A DNA stretch of 5,438 nucleotides from Methanosarcinaceae archaeon. GTDB taxonomy: Archaea > Halobacteriota > Methanosarcinia > Methanosarcinales > Methanosarcinaceae. The stretch is taken from assembly GCA_030594665.1 (NCBI GenBank), contig JAUVET010000127.1, positions 1 to 5,438 of the forward strand, read 5' to 3'. Below are positions 4,378 through 5,438 of the stretch, in pieces. The notes below the pieces were generated by a model. The model was not told the origin of the DNA. It ran no database searches and saw only the letters and a list, made by a program, of their open reading frames with translations. The number at the start of each line of letters is the position of its first letter. Position 1 is the stretch's first letter. A program made the translations under genes and the position numbers.

Positions 4378-5438
4378 GTGAATTTGGGGGACAATACTAC
4401 GAACTGGATATCCGACCTTGGCTTTGATACGGCATCAATTGATTTTCTCCAGAAATTGGGACTGTCGTTCCTAATCGGTATTTTGATAGGCATTGAGCGA
4501 GAGCACCGTCGGGTGAACAAAAAAATCTCAAGCGGTGTCAGGACATTTGTTCTTGCATGTATAATTGGAATGATAGCTACGTTTATATCAAAATTGATAG
4601 GTATAGAAATATTGCTCATCACTGCAATTTTTTTCGCAGCATTGTCCATCATAATAGCATACACAACAAACATTGTTTATGGAAAAGCAGGCATAACAAA
4701 TTCGATTGCCCTTTTTTGCACCTTTCTGCTGGGAATACTGGTAGCAATGGATTATTATTTATTTGCAATCGTCTGTGCAGTTGTATTGACATTCCTATTA
4801 GTTGAAAAAAAGCCGTTGCATACTTTTGCACAACATCTGTCTGATGACGATATACTAAATGCTGTTCGCTTTCTCGCAGTAGCATTCATATTGTATCCCA
4901 TTATGCCGGATAAGATGTTATTTGGAATTGTGAACCCAAGATCTGTGATTATTATTGTTGTACTTGTGTCAATAATAAGTTTTTCCAGTTACATATCCCT
5001 GAAAAAGTTCGGAACCGGGGTAGGTATTTCATACTCAGGTCTGCTTGGGGGCTTCGTTAACAGCGAAGCAACAACCGGCGCTCTTTCTTCAATGTCGAAA
5101 AATCGATCATCCCTGGTAGATGCGACATATATAGGGATACTATTGACCAATACTGCAATGCTTATCAGGAACCTGGTAATTGCACTCATTGTTGACCCAA
5201 GTGGCAGATTTGTAATTTTGATGCTGCCACCGCAATTAGTCCTAATAATTGTTTCGTTGTTCATTACTCTCCCAAAACGAAAGACATTTGATATCACAGA
5301 TGAGCAGCTCAAGATCAATTCACCGTTTGCACTTGGTCCGGCATTTAAGTTTGGTGCGGGTTTTACTATAATCCTGATCATTGCAACAATTGCAAACAAT
5401 GTTGCAGGTCCGATCGGAATATATGCCATGGCACTCGG
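4378..5438 (+). CDS. MgtC/SapB-DUF4010 family integral membrane protein, 3' truncated by window
   Basis: The frame opens at GTG 4378, immediately after an in-frame stop at 4372-4374, and runs off the window after 353 codons with no stop. The N-terminal half is an MgtC/SapB-like domain: GILIGIERE (34-42) and SGVRTF (52-57) are its signature motifs, with hydrophobic helices near 27-40, 56-72, 77-95, 107-124 and 126-142. From about 157 onward it looks like DUF4010, with helices near 160-176, 188-207, 252-271, 279-297 and 325-346 and the conserved loop GGFVNSEATTGALS (224-237). Two-part proteins of this kind are about 420 residues, so some 60-70 are missing. Their transport or stress role is not established. 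GTG lacks a clear Shine-Dalgarno sequence. A weak TATA-like stretch at 4346-4355 would make the message leaderless or nearly so. Confidence 0.88.
   Translation, partial: MNLGDNTTNWISDLGFDTASIDFLQKLGLSFLIGILIGIEREHRRVNKKISSGVRTFVLACIIGMIATFISKLIGIEILLITAIFFAALSIIIAYTTNIVYGKAGITNSIALFCTFLLGILVAMDYYLFAIVCAVVLTFLLVEKKPLHTFAQHLSDDDILNAVRFLAVAFILYPIMPDKMLFGIVNPRSVIIIVVLVSIISFSSYISLKKFGTGVGISYSGLLGGFVNSEATTGALSSMSKNRSSLVDATYIGILLTNTAMLIRNLVIALIVDPSGRFVILMLPPQLVLIIVSLFITLPKRKTFDITDEQLKINSPFALGPAFKFGAGFTIILIIATIANNVAGPIGIYAMAL

Noticed and set aside
4215..4673. Minus-strand frame with an HREHR-type translation
   Set aside because: It is a typical spurious product of the CACAGAGG repeat and antisense to the MgtC-like gene.
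4989..5429. Minus-strand 146-residue frame at the window end
   Set aside because: It is antisense to the DUF4010 part of the membrane protein, which carries the conserved GGFVNSEATTGALS loop.

Overview
The window looks like a piece of a methanogenic euryarchaeal genome, most plausibly Methanosarcinales (inference). The signs are an AT-rich sequence, archaeal TATA-box-like promoters, GGTGAT-type ribosome binding sites, a two-domain KaiC-like ATPase, and a degenerate CACAGAGG palindromic repeat of the kind common in Methanosarcina-like genomes. No rRNA, tRNA or CRISPR array is visible.

Layout. Positions 1-135 are the 3' end of a group II intron: a complete domain V with its AGC triad and a domain VI with a bulged branch-point A. 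About 200 bases of unassigned 3' flank follow (136-337). On the minus strand, 338-1738 encodes a 466-residue protein with two KaiC/RecA-type ATPase domains. It is divergent from a two-gene plus-strand operon. The first gene (1983-2390) encodes a small coiled-coil plus winged-helix DNA-binding protein. The second (GTG start, 2397-3125) encodes a MinD/ParA-like deviant-Walker ATPase and begins 6 nt after the first gene's stop, with its Shine-Dalgarno sequence lying over that stop. The 244-bp divergent intergenic region holds candidate promoters for both directions, a perfect 12-bp palindrome at the predicted plus-strand start site, and other symmetric elements. The three genes look like one regulatory or spatial-organisation module, but no function can be assigned from sequence alone.

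The 352-bp gap 3126-3477 has T-run terminators, a near-perfect 53-bp hairpin and a TATA-like promoter. It leads to a calcineurin-like metallophosphoesterase (3478-4170). The N-terminal D-x-H metal-binding motif of that enzyme is reachable only from a non-canonical AUC start or through an uncorrected 1-nt indel; a strong Shine-Dalgarno sequence sits exactly upstream of the AUC. The gap 4171-4377 holds a small tandem repeat and the CACAGAGG inverted repeat. The window ends inside an MgtC/SapB-DUF4010 membrane protein (4378 to the end, partial), which does not show as a closed ORF because its stop lies beyond the window.

The most interesting items are the KaiC / winged-helix / ParA divergent module, with a KaiC homologue lacking the clock phosphosites; the AUC start of the phosphoesterase; the 53-bp hairpin; and the intron 3' end with an unusual terminal dinucleotide.
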